Assembly (NCBI RefSeq): GCF_002813755.1
Contig: NZ_CP018061.1
Span: forward strand, 124,001 to 188,000
Direction of reading: 5' to 3'
DNA: 64,000 nt
Source of the DNA: Enterococcus mundtii
Lineage (GTDB): Bacteria; Bacillota; Bacilli; Lactobacillales; Enterococcaceae
The notes beneath the pieces were generated by a model. The model saw only the letters and a list, made by a program, of their open reading frames with translations. It ran no database searches and was not told where the DNA came from. The position numbers and the translations under genes are program-made. Below, in pieces: positions 27,943-36,284 of the stretch. How positions within the stretch are numbered: the stretch's first letter is position 1; each line of letters begins with the position of its first letter.

Positions 27943-28001
27943 TCTATTTTAGGTCTTTATTTATTTTGGGGACAGGTATCTCTTCAAGAAAAGGAGAGAA
28001 T

Positions 28002-29921
28002 ATGAATCATACAATCAAACAATTACAATTTGAACAAATCAGAAAAGAAGTGATTGCCCGAGCAATCGGAGATCACACGAAAGAACGTCTGGCAGAAATG
28101 TCAATCCCGACAAATCTTCAGACCGTAGAAACAAGACAAACAGAAACGAAAGAAGCCCGTACGATTTTAGAAAGTAGCCAGCACGTGCCGTTTATGGGGC
28201 TGACACGAATTGTGGCATTAACTGACCAAGTGAAAAAAGGCTTGATCTTAACCCCTGCTGAATTGATTGAATACGCTGATTTTTTAAGAAGCAGTCGAAT
28301 GATCACTCGCTTCTTTGAAAAAAACCAATATCAAACGCCATTACTGTATGCGTACAGTAAAAATCTACCGGATCTTCAATCAGTAGAGGACTTAGTTTAT
28401 GAACAAATCAAGAACCAACAAGTCGCAGATGAAGCATCAAAAAATCTACGTAAAGTACGAAAACAAATCCAAACGGTAGAAAAAGAAATCCAAGATCGTT
28501 TGCTAAAATTCTTGCGACATTCTGGGAATAAAGAAATGATCCAAGAAGCGATGATCGTTCAAAAAGGGGAACACGCAACGATCCCGATCAAAGCGAGTTA
28601 TAAAAATAAAGTAGCCGGAACGATCATTGAACAGTCGAATAAAGGTACGACGGTATTCATCGAACCAACAGCAGTCGCTAAAGCAAGCGCACAACATCAA
28701 TTATTGAAAGCAGAGGAAATTGCTGAAGAATATCAGATTCTAGCAAGTTTGACTGGGGCATTAGCTGAAAATGAACAGGCAATCGATCAAATCATCGAAA
28801 CGGTCACCGTTTTCGATATTATTTTCGCACGTGGGAAATACAGTAGAGAGATCAATGGCATCACACCTATCATCAATAAATCAGAACGCATCCATCTGAA
28901 ACAAGCGAGACATCCACTGTTATCAGAAAAAGCTGTTCCCTTAGATTTTGATTTGGGTGCAGAATATCGTGGATTAGTGATCACAGGTGCAAATGCTGGT
29001 GGGAAAACAGTTGTTTTGAAAACAGTCGGATTGCTGACGTTGATGGCAATGTTTGGTCTGCAAGTACCAGCAAAAGATGGGACAGAGCTTGCCGTATTAG
29101 ACGAAGTTTTTGTCGATGTCGGCGATCAACAAGATTTAGCGAATGCATTGAGTACTTTTTCTGGGCATATGCAAAATATCGCACAGATTTTGAATAAAGT
29201 GGGTAGAAATACCCTAGTTTTACTTGATGAGATCGGTAGTGGAACAGAGCCAACGGAAGGGGCAGCTTTAGCAATTGCCATCATGTCTGCAATGTATGAG
29301 AAAGGTGCGCTGATGGTTGCAACGACCCATTACGGCGAAATCAAAGAGTTTGCGGAACGACATGAAGATTTTGTGCCGGCAGCAATGGCTTTTGACCGAG
29401 AAGCCTTACAACCAAAGTATCAATTACAGGTAGGAAAAACAGGGGAAAGCCAAGCATTGTGGATCGCTAAAAAAATGCAAATGTCAGAGGACTTGATCCA
29501 ACAAGCTCAGCAGTATCTTTCTACGAAAGACTATTCAAGGGAAAAACGCTTATTCAAACAACAAGTGAAGACGCAAGAAGTCAAGAACGAAGAAAAGGTT
29601 TTATTTTCAAAAGGGGATCGGGTATATGCCACCCAATACAAAAAAGAAGCATTAGTCTTTGAAGACACTGGCGAAGAGACGATCGTGATTTTTGTCGATA
29701 ACCAAAAAGAAACGGTCCTTCGACAGCGTGTCCTTTTAAAAATGAGAGCAGAAGAACTTTATCCTGTAGGCTATGAGATCGATCAGCTATTTACAGATTT
29801 TAAAACGAGAAAATGGGAACGAGATATCGAACGAGGTTCAAAAAAAGCCCACAAAAAATTATTAAAAGAAACCCGTCAGCGTCAGGCTGCACGAAATGAA
29901 AATCATGAAAAAGAACAATAA
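28002..29921 (+). CDS. MutS2-like ATPase without Smr domain
   Basis: 639-aa MutS-family ATPase. N-terminal helical core/clamp (residues ~1-310) resembles MutS2. The ATPase domain has Walker A TGANAGGKTVVLKT, the D-loop/Walker B LVLLDEIGSGTEPTEGAA and ATTHYGEIKEF. After the ATPase a basic coiled stretch leads to a small beta domain (KGDRVYATQYKKEALVFED) and a very basic tail (RKWERDIERGSKKAHKKLL). Standard MutS2 is about 785 aa and ends with a nuclease Smr domain, which is absent here. So this is likely a second MutS2-type protein acting on ribosomes or DNA without nuclease activity. ATG 28002 follows AAAAGGAGAG. Confidence 0.87.
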   Translation: MNHTIKQLQFEQIRKEVIARAIGDHTKERLAEMSIPTNLQTVETRQTETKEARTILESSQHVPFMGLTRIVALTDQVKKGLILTPAELIEYADFLRSSRMITRFFEKNQYQTPLLYAYSKNLPDLQSVEDLVYEQIKNQQVADEASKNLRKVRKQIQTVEKEIQDRLLKFLRHSGNKEMIQEAMIVQKGEHATIPIKASYKNKVAGTIIEQSNKGTTVFIEPTAVAKASAQHQLLKAEEIAEEYQILASLTGALAENEQAIDQIIETVTVFDIIFARGKYSREINGITPIINKSERIHLKQARHPLLSEKAVPLDFDLGAEYRGLVITGANAGGKTVVLKTVGLLTLMAMFGLQVPAKDGTELAVLDEVFVDVGDQQDLANALSTFSGHMQNIAQILNKVGRNTLVLLDEIGSGTEPTEGAALAIAIMSAMYEKGALMVATTHYGEIKEFAERHEDFVPAAMAFDREALQPKYQLQVGKTGESQALWIAKKMQMSEDLIQQAQQYLSTKDYSREKRLFKQQVKTQEVKNEEKVLFSKGDRVYATQYKKEALVFEDTGEETIVIFVDNQKETVLRQRVLLKMRAEELYPVGYEIDQLFTDFKTRKWERDIERGSKKAHKKLLKETRQRQAARNENHEKEQ

Positions 29922-29981
29922 CAGATTCTCAATGATGTATGAAGTGTTGGAAAAAGATTGCGCTAAAAAACCGACAATTGA

Positions 29982-30010
29982 TTGGTTCCACGTGGAAAGT
30001 ACGGTAAAAT
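29982..30010 (+). promoter_or_regulatory. promoter with perfect palindrome in the spacer
   Basis: TTGGTT (29982-29987) and TAAAAT (30005-30010) at 17 bp spacing precede the phosphatidyltransferase gene. The 12-bp perfect palindrome TTCCACGTGGAA (29986-29997) overlaps the -35 end and spacer, a typical repressor position. The regulator is unknown. Confidence 0.55.
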
Positions 30011-30042
30011 AGATGAAATGACATTTTGGGAGTTGTTAAGTA

Positions 30043-30594
30043 ATGAATGGAGCATCTGATTGGCGAAAAGAAATTCGCACGATTCCGAATCTACTATCGA
30101 TTATAAGAATTCTTTTATTGCCTTTTTATTTGTATTTTATGAGTAAGCAAGCTTTCTATCTGGCTGGATCGATCATCCTCTTTTCAGGAGTCACAGACTT
30201 TTTAGATGGATACATCGCCCGAAGATTCAATCAGATCACAGAACTTGGAAAAGTTCTTGATCCAATCGGTGATAAGTTGACCCAATTGGTCTTGATCATC
30301 TCCATGGCATGGGAACGTCCGTATATCTGGCTCGTTTTAGCTTTATTTATTGTGAAAGAAGCATTTATGCTGATTGCTGGGATCGTTGCTTTGCGTAAAC
30401 AGGTCAAATTAGATGGAGCAAAGTGGTATGGTAAATGGGCGACAGCTGTGATTTATGTAGGGATGATCCTGCTGTTACTTTTCCCGGCGATTCCTGAAGG
30501 ATGGGTCATGGTGATATTTGCAATCATTACCTACAGTTTGGCTCAGTCCTTTGTTTTATATGCTTTGGAGTATCGTAAACTACTGAAGCGCTAG
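30043..30594 (+). CDS. CDP-alcohol phosphatidyltransferase (PgsA-like)
   Basis: 183-aa membrane enzyme with 4-6 TM segments. The family signature DG-x2-AR-x8-G-x3-D-x3-D is complete (DFLDGYIARR...LGKVLDPIGDK, residues ~47-72). It transfers a phosphatidyl group from CDP-diacylglycerol to an alcohol such as glycerol-3-phosphate (phosphatidylglycerophosphate synthase) or phosphatidylglycerol. It is somewhat remote from the essential PgsA, which normally sits by the pgsA-cinA-recA genes, so this is probably a second, accessory enzyme for anionic phospholipid or cardiolipin synthesis. Start ATG 30043 has GGGAG about 10 nt upstream. Confidence 0.82.
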   Translation: MNGASDWRKEIRTIPNLLSIIRILLLPFYLYFMSKQAFYLAGSIILFSGVTDFLDGYIARRFNQITELGKVLDPIGDKLTQLVLIISMAWERPYIWLVLALFIVKEAFMLIAGIVALRKQVKLDGAKWYGKWATAVIYVGMILLLLFPAIPEGWVMVIFAIITYSLAQSFVLYALEYRKLLKR

Positions 30595-30668
30595 GTAGTT
30601 TGGTGTATCTTATTGTTGTAACAGCGAATGAGAAGAGTACCGTTGCAATTTAAGTGAAGAATTTATCG

Positions 30669-30711
30669 AAAATCAATCGAAGTCAAAACTGGCTGAGATT
30701 GATTTTTTTTT
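30669..30711 (+). terminator. terminator after the phosphatidyltransferase gene
   Basis: AAAATCAATC (30669-30678) pairs with GATTGATTTT (30697-30706), followed by further T residues. Confidence 0.8.
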
Positions 30712-30969
30712 GGTTTAAGATAAAAAAAATCAACTGAATGCAAAAAAAATAGCTGGTAATATGCCGAAGCATAGACGTAGCAATGATTCAAGAGTAAATA
30801 TTTCAAGGAGTTAGGCAATATGTGAAGTTGAAATTACACAGAGAAGACTATATGATTTTATTATAATCTATTCGAGAAACAGGTAGTTCACAAAAAATAA
30901 GGTCGATTCAATCAGTCATATGTACATATTTTAGGTTTTACTATCAATCATCAGAAGGAGAGGTAATTT
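30712..30969. other. intergenic stretch, no clear gene
   Basis: Between the terminator and the next gene I see a 14-codon frame (GTG 30822 to TAA 30866, encoding VKLKLHREDYMILL) behind AAGGAG at 11 nt. It could be a tiny peptide or the remnant of a longer gene; evidence is insufficient to call it. A GAAGGAGAGG ribosome binding site at the right end belongs to the following gene. Confidence 0.4.
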
Positions 30970-31341
30970 ATGAATTTATCGAATATTCAATCTAGTGAAG
31001 AATACTTAAAACATTATAGAGAATTTATGGAAAACTGTTTTTCCATCAACTATCCACTTTTAGCTTCTTTTTACAAAGAACTTCATCATCGTTTTTTAGA
31101 GGTCGTCTCTCAAAAGGACGGACCTGTGTTTGAGCAATTACAAGAGTTGTTAGGGATCGATGCACAGCTACAGATACTTTACGAAATGGCGGAATGTATC
31201 GAATCGTTGAAATTAGAAATGAATGAAGAGAAAATCATTGAAATGATCAAGAGAGATAGCTTTTCTTTTTATAGAGAACGGATAGGGTTAACGAAGAAAG
31301 ATCCTATTCCGCGCGGATTGATCTATCTGAGTGAAAAATAG
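30970..31341 (+). CDS. hypothetical protein, all-helical
   Basis: 123-aa soluble protein, not recognised. It is rich in Glu, Leu, Tyr and Phe, with heptad-like helical stretches (YLKHYREFMENCFSINYPL, SLKLEMNEEKIIEMIKRD) and no TM or signal peptide. A strong ribosome binding site (AGAAGGAGAGG) and good codon use suggest it is real. It stands alone between a terminator and a dispersed hairpin element. No function is assigned. Confidence 0.6.
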   Translation: MNLSNIQSSEEYLKHYREFMENCFSINYPLLASFYKELHHRFLEVVSQKDGPVFEQLQELLGIDAQLQILYEMAECIESLKLEMNEEKIIEMIKRDSFSFYRERIGLTKKDPIPRGLIYLSEK

Positions 31342-31453
31342 CCAGTCAATCTTACAGCTATTTCTCTATCAAGGGAAAAGGTTCGACATAGTTTTTAATA
31401 CACATGATCAGCGACTGTTTGTCTAGTAGAACATCTCTTTTGTCCTATTCTTG

Positions 31454-31465
31454 TGATAATTATCA
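31454..31465. promoter_or_regulatory. orphan Fur/PerR-like palindrome
   Basis: TGATAATTATCA is a perfect 12-bp palindrome resembling half of a Fur-family box. No gene starts downstream on the plus strand (a hairpin element and a convergent lacI follow), so it may be chance. Confidence 0.3.
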
Positions 31466-31503
31466 TGTATTCTAGTATGGATTAGATTTTAATATACAGA
31501 AAA

Positions 31504-31607
31504 GCTGTGACCTAAGTGTTCAGCTCTGAGAAATAAGCGTGAAACCCAGAAAATTCCTCTTGGAATTTTTGAGGTCTCACGCTTATTTCTGAAGGAGCTA
31601 CTTCACA
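31504..31607. repeat. dispersed hairpin element, copy 3 (stem type A)
   Basis: GAGAAATAAGCGTGAAACCC (left arm) and GGTCTCACGCTTATTTC (right arm) around AATTCCTCTTGGAATT. The left flank TGACCTAAGTGTTCAGCTCT matches copies 1 and 6. The right flank is cut off by the 3' end of the convergent lacI gene. Confidence 0.85.
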
Positions 31608-32555
31608 TTATCGCCAAATAATTACTGGATCTTCTGCTTGCACGATCCTGTCACTCTGGGATAAGAGAAAATCTACTGCGGAGGCGCCGATTTTTTTAGG
31701 GGAGAAATCAATAGTCGAAAAGGCTAATATCTCACTATATGGTAGATTTCCTTCACCTATGACAGTGAAATCTTTTTTATGAATGAATCCTGCCTGTTTC
31801 ATTCCTGAAATTACACCGGCTGCTGTATCATCGCCATTGACATAGATTACCTCTGGAATAGAGGCGTGAGTTGTAATCTCTATTGCGAACGCATAGCCAT
31901 CTGCATAGGTTTCGATACCAGTGAAATAGTTTTTTCCTTCAATCGCCTTTCCAAAATACGTTTCATAAGCAGTTAATTTGTTTTTTGTGGTCTGGCTTTG
32001 TGAGGCACTGCGTTTAGTGGTAAAGATGACCCTGGAAATACCACGAGCATGCAGGGTAAGGAACAATTGATCATACGCTTTTTTTCGATCTGGATAAATC
32101 ATGGCAAGGTCGTCATTGTCCATCTTTTCAGTTGAAACGATTTTTCCTTTGAAGCGAAGAGGTTCAAGTAGCTCATCATTTTTTGTTCGTGACGTTAGAA
32201 TAAGACCGTCGATCATTTTTTGCTCTAATAGTGTGTAATAGTGACTCTCCGTCTCCTTTTCATAGTAAGTAGGGAGTAATAATACTTGATACCCTTTACT
32301 TTTTGCCTGATACAAGATACTGTCCACCAATTGATTATAACAAGAACTGTTGTTAGGCAAGGTAACACCTAAAGTATAGGTTTCTCCTTTACTCAATTTT
32401 ACAGCATTTCCGTTCACCACATAGTTTGTCTCTTCAATAACGGATTGGACTTTTTTTCGTAAAGCATCGGACACGTAACGATCGTTATTTATCACTCTGG
32501 AAACGGTAGATTTGGATACTCCTGACATTTTTGCGATCTCTCGAATCGTAACGAT
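31608..32555 (-). CDS. LacI-family repressor, probable AUC start
   Basis: 315-aa regulator: HTH (TIREIAKMSGVSKSTVSRVI) and hinge, then a periplasmic-binding-protein-like sugar domain. The homologous N-terminus of the family is M-V-T-I-x-E-I-A. Here the codon in that Met place is ATC (32553-32555), lying 8 nt behind a perfect AAAGGAGG. There is no ATG/GTG/TTG between this ribosome binding site and the HTH. Starting at the ATG at 32636 would add 27 unrelated residues and cover the promoter and operator of the divergent HAD gene. I therefore infer an AUC start. It is divergent from, and probably regulates, the HAD phosphatase gene via the palindrome at 32582-32595. Confidence 0.75.
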   Translation of the reverse strand: MVTIREIAKMSGVSKSTVSRVINNDRYVSDALRKKVQSVIEETNYVVNGNAVKLSKGETYTLGVTLPNNSSCYNQLVDSILYQAKSKGYQVLLLPTYYEKETESHYYTLLEQKMIDGLILTSRTKNDELLEPLRFKGKIVSTEKMDNDDLAMIYPDRKKAYDQLFLTLHARGISRVIFTTKRSASQSQTTKNKLTAYETYFGKAIEGKNYFTGIETYADGYAFAIEITTHASIPEVIYVNGDDTAAGVISGMKQAGFIHKKDFTVIGEGNLPYSEILAFSTIDFSPKKIGASAVDFLLSQSDRIVQAEDPVIIWR

Positions 32556-32575
32556 GGGATTTTCCTCCTTTTCTC

Positions 32576-32606
32576 TTGACTTGGGACGCGTTCCAGTAGG
32601 TATACT
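32576..32606 (+). promoter_or_regulatory. HAD-gene promoter with LacI-type operator
   Basis: TTGACT (32576-32581) and TATACT (32601-32606) with a long 19-bp spacer. TGGGACGCGTTCCA (32582-32595), a CG-centred palindrome of LacI type with a single mismatched pair, fills the spacer. Confidence 0.65.
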
Positions 32607-32629
32607 TTCTTTTGAAAGGTGGTAATGGA

Positions 32630-33445
32630 ATGACAATCAAAATGATCGCTGTAGATATGGATGGTACATTTTTGAATGATCAAAAGAAATACAATGAGGA
32701 ACGCTTTAAGAAACTTTTTGACTTACTACAGGAAAAAGGAATAAAGTTTGTTGTAGCAAGTGGAAATCAATATTTCCAGTTGCGTTCATTCTTCCCTGAT
32801 CTTTATAAAAGTATAGCATTCGTAGCAGAAAATGGGGCAAATATTTTAATTGGTGAAGACCATGTGTACAATGCAGAATTACGTCCTGAAAAAATCGTTC
32901 AGACATTAGATGTATTGGAAGAGTTAGCGCCAATGAACTTGATCTTATGTGGGAAACAGAGTGCCTATGTCTCTAATACGGTTTCTAAGGAGTTGTTTGA
33001 ACGTGCAAGTTTTTACTACCCTAAGCTTGAGAAGGTAGATGACCTGTATACGTTAGCTAAGGGAGAAGAAACAATTTTCAAGTTTGCTTTATCCTTCGAT
33101 GAGCAAGAAGCGGTAGAAAAACTAACAGCCTTAAAAAATTCTTTAGGAGAGGGATTGATACCGGTCTCTAGTGGTCATGGAGATATCGATTTGATCATCC
33201 CTGGTGTTCACAAATTAAACGGGTTACGATTGTTAGGCAAAAAATGGGGGATCAGTGATGATGAGATTGCTACATTTGGCGATAGCGGGAATGACTTTGA
33301 AATGATCCAACAGATCAAGCACAGTTTTGCTATGGAAAATGGACAGCCCAAGATCAAAGAAGCAGCTACGACGATTATAGGATCAAATAATACAGAGGCT
33401 GTACTCGATACGATCCAAGCAATTGTAGAAGAGAAATATACGTAA
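32630..33445 (+). CDS. HAD-superfamily phosphatase, Cof/YidA type
   Basis: 271-aa class IIB HAD hydrolase dephosphorylating small sugar phosphates or similar. Motif I DMDGTFLND (nucleophile Asp and acid Asp), motif II VVASGNQ, conserved Lys (KLNGLRLLGKKWG), motif III FGDSGNDFEMI; the C2 cap lies between (~85-190). ATG 32630 follows GAAAGGTGG; a TTG at 32612 lies in that site. It is divergent from a LacI repressor, suggesting sugar-linked induction. Substrate unknown. Confidence 0.88.
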   Translation: MTIKMIAVDMDGTFLNDQKKYNEERFKKLFDLLQEKGIKFVVASGNQYFQLRSFFPDLYKSIAFVAENGANILIGEDHVYNAELRPEKIVQTLDVLEELAPMNLILCGKQSAYVSNTVSKELFERASFYYPKLEKVDDLYTLAKGEETIFKFALSFDEQEAVEKLTALKNSLGEGLIPVSSGHGDIDLIIPGVHKLNGLRLLGKKWGISDDEIATFGDSGNDFEMIQQIKHSFAMENGQPKIKEAATTIIGSNNTEAVLDTIQAIVEEKYT

Positions 33446-33461
33446 CTTAGTGGTGATAAAT

Positions 33462-33595
33462 TACCGAAACATTGAGCTATAAGAAATAAGGCGTCATCCA
33501 CGAAAATTGTTTTTTAATTTTTTGTGGATGACGCCTTATTTTTTGAAGAGGTTACTTTTGTTCCAGCCGTTGATTTGGTTTTAGGTGGTGCAAGA
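33462..33595. repeat. dispersed hairpin element, copy 4 (stem type B)
   Basis: AAATAAGGCGTCATCCACGA and its partner (TTTGTGGATGACGCCTTATTT) with GAAAATTG..AATTTT loop, and the conserved right flank GTTCCAGCCGTTGATTTGGT. Compared with copy 2, one base pair of the stem changed on both arms (GCGCC to GCGTC with GACGC opposite), which indicates selection on pairing. Lies between convergent HAD and cstR genes. Confidence 0.87.
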
Positions 33596-33643
33596 GGGTT
33601 ATTGTTCCAGACACTTGTGGTATTGATTTTTTAAGGTCTGTGT

Positions 33644-33907
33644 TTATTTTTTGATGATCATATTGATGGCTTGTTCCATTTTTTTTGCTTGTTCCTCCAC
33701 ACTGTTTTCTGGATGCTCCAAGCAGTTTTTTAAATTTTCGGCAACGATCATCCCCATGACACGATCAATACTCGAACGAACAGCGCTTAATTGCGTAATG
33801 ATATCCATGCACTCTTTTTCCTCGTCAATCATTTTTTGGATACCACGAATTTGTCCTTCTGTACGTCTCAAGCGATTTAGAATTGTTTTGTTGTCAATAG
33901 TCATCAT
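33644..33907 (-). CDS. cstR: CstR, persulfide-sensing CsoR-family repressor
   Basis: 87-aa tetrameric helical repressor. Two cysteines, Cys33 (EKECMD) and Cys62 (NLKNCLEH), are at the CsoR positions. The His that CsoR uses for Cu(I), four residues before the second Cys, is Phe/Leu/Asn-type here (ENLKNC), so copper binding is unlikely and a di/trisulfide-forming CstR is the fit. The divergent neighbours are a rhodanese and a CoA-persulfide reductase, the known CstR regulon. ATG 33907 follows GGGAGG. Reaction of the cysteines with sulfane sulfur would release the two operators in the shared region. Confidence 0.88.
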   Translation of the reverse strand: MMTIDNKTILNRLRRTEGQIRGIQKMIDEEKECMDIITQLSAVRSSIDRVMGMIVAENLKNCLEHPENSVEEQAKKMEQAINMIIKK

Positions 33908-33925
33908 AGAACCTCCCACTCTTTT

Positions 33926-33962
33926 TTTGCAAATAATACCCTATATAGGTATTATTTGCAAA
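33926..33962. promoter_or_regulatory. cstR: CstR operator 1
   Basis: Perfect 15-bp arms TTTGCAAATAATACC and GGTATTATTTGCAAA around CTATATA. ATACC/GGTAT cores agree with known CstR/CsoR-type operators. Lies just before cstR, so autorepression is expected. Confidence 0.8.
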
Positions 33963-34000
33963 TGAAAACTGCAACTTTTTGAAATTAAAAGTTTTAATGG

Positions 34001-34048
34001 TTGACATAATCACATTTATCGTGTTGAATATACCCCAGTAGGTATATT
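34001..34048 (+). promoter_or_regulatory. sulfur operon promoter with CstR operator 2
   Basis: A -35 TTGACA (34001-34006) is followed by the palindrome AATATACC (34027-34034) / GGTATATT (34041-34048), which covers the -10 region and start site. Confidence 0.75.
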
Positions 34049-34075
34049 TTTCTAAAAAAAGAGGAGAGAATGAAC

Positions 34076-34387
34076 ATGGGATTATTTCAACTTAGTCAAT
34101 CAATAACAGTAAAGGATTTGCAAGATAAATTAAAAGAAAACATCCAATTGATCGATGTTAGAACACCAGCTGAATACCGAGGCGGGCATATTAAGCAAGC
34201 GGAAAATATTCCTTTACACCGTATTAGTACGTATAATGGGGATAAACAAGCACCAGTATACGTTATTTGTCAGTCAGGAATGCGTAGTAAGCAAGCAACG
34301 AAAGAATTAAAAAATCTTGGTTATCAGGCGATCAATATCCGTGGCGGGATGAATCAATGGTTTGGGGAAAAGATTGGAGGAAGATAA
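34076..34387 (+). CDS. single-domain rhodanese (sulfurtransferase)
   Basis: 103-aa sulfur carrier or transferase. Rhodanese landmarks: IQLIDVRTPAEYRGGHI, NIPLHRI, and the active loop VICQSGMRS with persulfide-forming Cys65, then GYQAINIRGGMNQW. ATG 34076 lies 9 nt behind GGAG; an in-frame ATG at 34070 is only 3 nt away from it. Cotranscribed with the CoA-persulfide reductase 3 bp later. Expected to move sulfane sulfur between low-molecular thiols and thiosulfate. Confidence 0.9.
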   Translation: MGLFQLSQSITVKDLQDKLKENIQLIDVRTPAEYRGGHIKQAENIPLHRISTYNGDKQAPVYVICQSGMRSKQATKELKNLGYQAINIRGGMNQWFGEKIGGR

Positions 34388-34390
34388 AAA

Positions 34391-36046
34391 ATGAAATTTG
34401 TGATAATTGGCGGTGTTGCTGGAGGGATGTCTGCGGCCACTCGTTTAAGACGACTGCAAGAAGATGCAGAAATCATTGTTTTTGAAAAAGGGCCCAATGT
34501 TTCTTTTGCTAATTGTGGCCTCCCTTACTATCTTTCTGGTGAGATCGATGAAAGAGAAAAGCTCTTGATCCAAACACCTGAAAGTTTAGCTGCACGCTTT
34601 CGTTTGGACGTTCGAGTGGAGCATGAAGTCACAGCGATTTTTCCAGAAACAAAAGAAGTGGAAGTTTCTCATGGAGGGGAATCCCGCAAAGAAACGTATG
34701 ATGCCCTTTTGCTTTCTCCAGGAGCTAAACCCTTTATACCTGAGATCACAGGCTTGTCTGAGGCAAAAAATGTATTTACTGTGAGAAATGTTCCAGATGT
34801 TGACGCTATCATGGGAAAATTAGAGGAACAACCTCGTAAAGCGGTAGTTATTGGCGCCGGTTTTATTGGGATCGAAGTAGCAGAAAATCTAAAAAAACGT
34901 GGACTGGATGTAACGATTGTCGAACGGACTCCGCAAGTCGTACCGACGTTGGATGAAGAGATGGCTTCTTTTATACAAAAAGAATTAGAAAATAATGATG
35001 TTCAAGTTTTAACCGATTGTGCCGTTACTAGTTTTGAAGAACAAGGAAACATGCTTCGTCTAGAAAATGGCGAAATGTTAGAGTCAGATTTGACGATTCT
35101 TTCGGTGGGGGTCCAACCAGATAGTCGTTTAGCTGAGATGGCAGGTTTAACGTTGGGATTACGTGGCGGTATCGTTGTGGATGAGCATTATCAAACGAGT
35201 GATCCGGCAATCTTTGCAGTAGGAGATGCGATTGTCGTGAAACATCAAATCACGAAGGAACCTGCATTGATTTCTTTAGCTTCACCTGCGAATCGACAAG
35301 GACGACAAGCTGCTGATAACATGGCTGGGCGGCCACGCCTGAATCAAGGCAGCCTTGGAACGGCTATTGTTCGAGCATTTGGTCAGACAGCTGCCTCCAC
35401 AGGTATCACAGAACGACAAGCAAAAAAAGCAGGTTTATCTTTTCAAGTCCTCCATGCTTCAGGTAAAGATCATGCTGGCTATTACCCTGGTGCAACGGAC
35501 TTGTTGTTGAAATTGATCTTCCATCCGGAAACTGGGGAAATCTATGGAGCTCAAGGAATCGGTCAAAAAGGAGTAGATAAACGAATCGATATTCTTGCGA
35601 CAGCCATTAAAGGGCATTTGACAGTCTTCGACCTGCCAGAGTTAGAACTGACTTATGCACCGCCTTTTGGTTCAGCGAAAGATCCAGTAAATATGCTAGG
35701 TTATATTGCGATGAATGTCATCGAAGGATTGAGTGAGATGATACAGTGGCATGAATTGCCAGAAGAATTAGCACATGGGAAACAATTGCTTGATGTTCGG
35801 AATAAGGAAGAATTGCAAAAAGGTTATTTCCCAAAAGCTAGCCATATCCCTTTATCTGAATTGCGTCAACGATTGGACGAATTGGATAAAGAACAAGAAT
35901 ATATCGTCAGTTGTCATAGTGGATTACGTAGCTACTTAGCAGAAAGAATCTTGAAACAAGCGGGATTCACTGTGAAAAATTTAGATGGCGCTTTTTCTCT
36001 GTACCAAGCCGTCAGACCAGATGAATTATGCTATCCTCAAGGGTAG
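34391..36046 (+). CDS. CoA-disulfide/CoA-persulfide reductase with C-terminal rhodanese domain
   Basis: 551-aa flavoprotein fusion. FAD motif VIIGGVAGGMSAATRLRR, catalytic Cys42 in SFANCGLPYYLSG, NAD motif VVIGAGFIGIEVAENL, FAD-binding IFAVGDAI, dimer interface (~320-445), then a rhodanese domain (~460-551) with Cys508 in VSCHSGLRS. In enterococci this architecture reduces CoA-persulfide and disulfide, clearing reactive sulfur species. Downstream of the rhodanese gene under CstR control. Both active-site cysteines are present, so the enzyme should be functional. Confidence 0.93.
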   Translation: MKFVIIGGVAGGMSAATRLRRLQEDAEIIVFEKGPNVSFANCGLPYYLSGEIDEREKLLIQTPESLAARFRLDVRVEHEVTAIFPETKEVEVSHGGESRKETYDALLLSPGAKPFIPEITGLSEAKNVFTVRNVPDVDAIMGKLEEQPRKAVVIGAGFIGIEVAENLKKRGLDVTIVERTPQVVPTLDEEMASFIQKELENNDVQVLTDCAVTSFEEQGNMLRLENGEMLESDLTILSVGVQPDSRLAEMAGLTLGLRGGIVVDEHYQTSDPAIFAVGDAIVVKHQITKEPALISLASPANRQGRQAADNMAGRPRLNQGSLGTAIVRAFGQTAASTGITERQAKKAGLSFQVLHASGKDHAGYYPGATDLLLKLIFHPETGEIYGAQGIGQKGVDKRIDILATAIKGHLTVFDLPELELTYAPPFGSAKDPVNMLGYIAMNVIEGLSEMIQWHELPEELAHGKQLLDVRNKEELQKGYFPKASHIPLSELRQRLDELDKEQEYIVSCHSGLRSYLAERILKQAGFTVKNLDGAFSLYQAVRPDELCYPQG

Positions 36047-36284
36047 GACTTGAGGGTGTGACCGACGAGCTTTGTAAGGGAAGTAGTAAGCTTGGATGAT
36101 CGTTTTTCTATTTTTAGAACTTGGCGCTTTTTTAGGCTATTTTTTTGAAGGATAGGAGCTGACGAATGACAAAACTCCAACCTTTCATCGATACAACTAG
36201 ACAGAATACGTCAATTGTTTATAGGCGATTCCTCAGTTTTTTTCTATAATGAACAACTAGTGAAAATGAAAGGGGATGGCAGAG

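Noticed and set aside
33644..33907. Copper-sensing CsoR and copper-resistance operon
   Set aside because: The Cu-ligand His is missing and the neighbours are sulfur-transfer enzymes, not copA or copZ.
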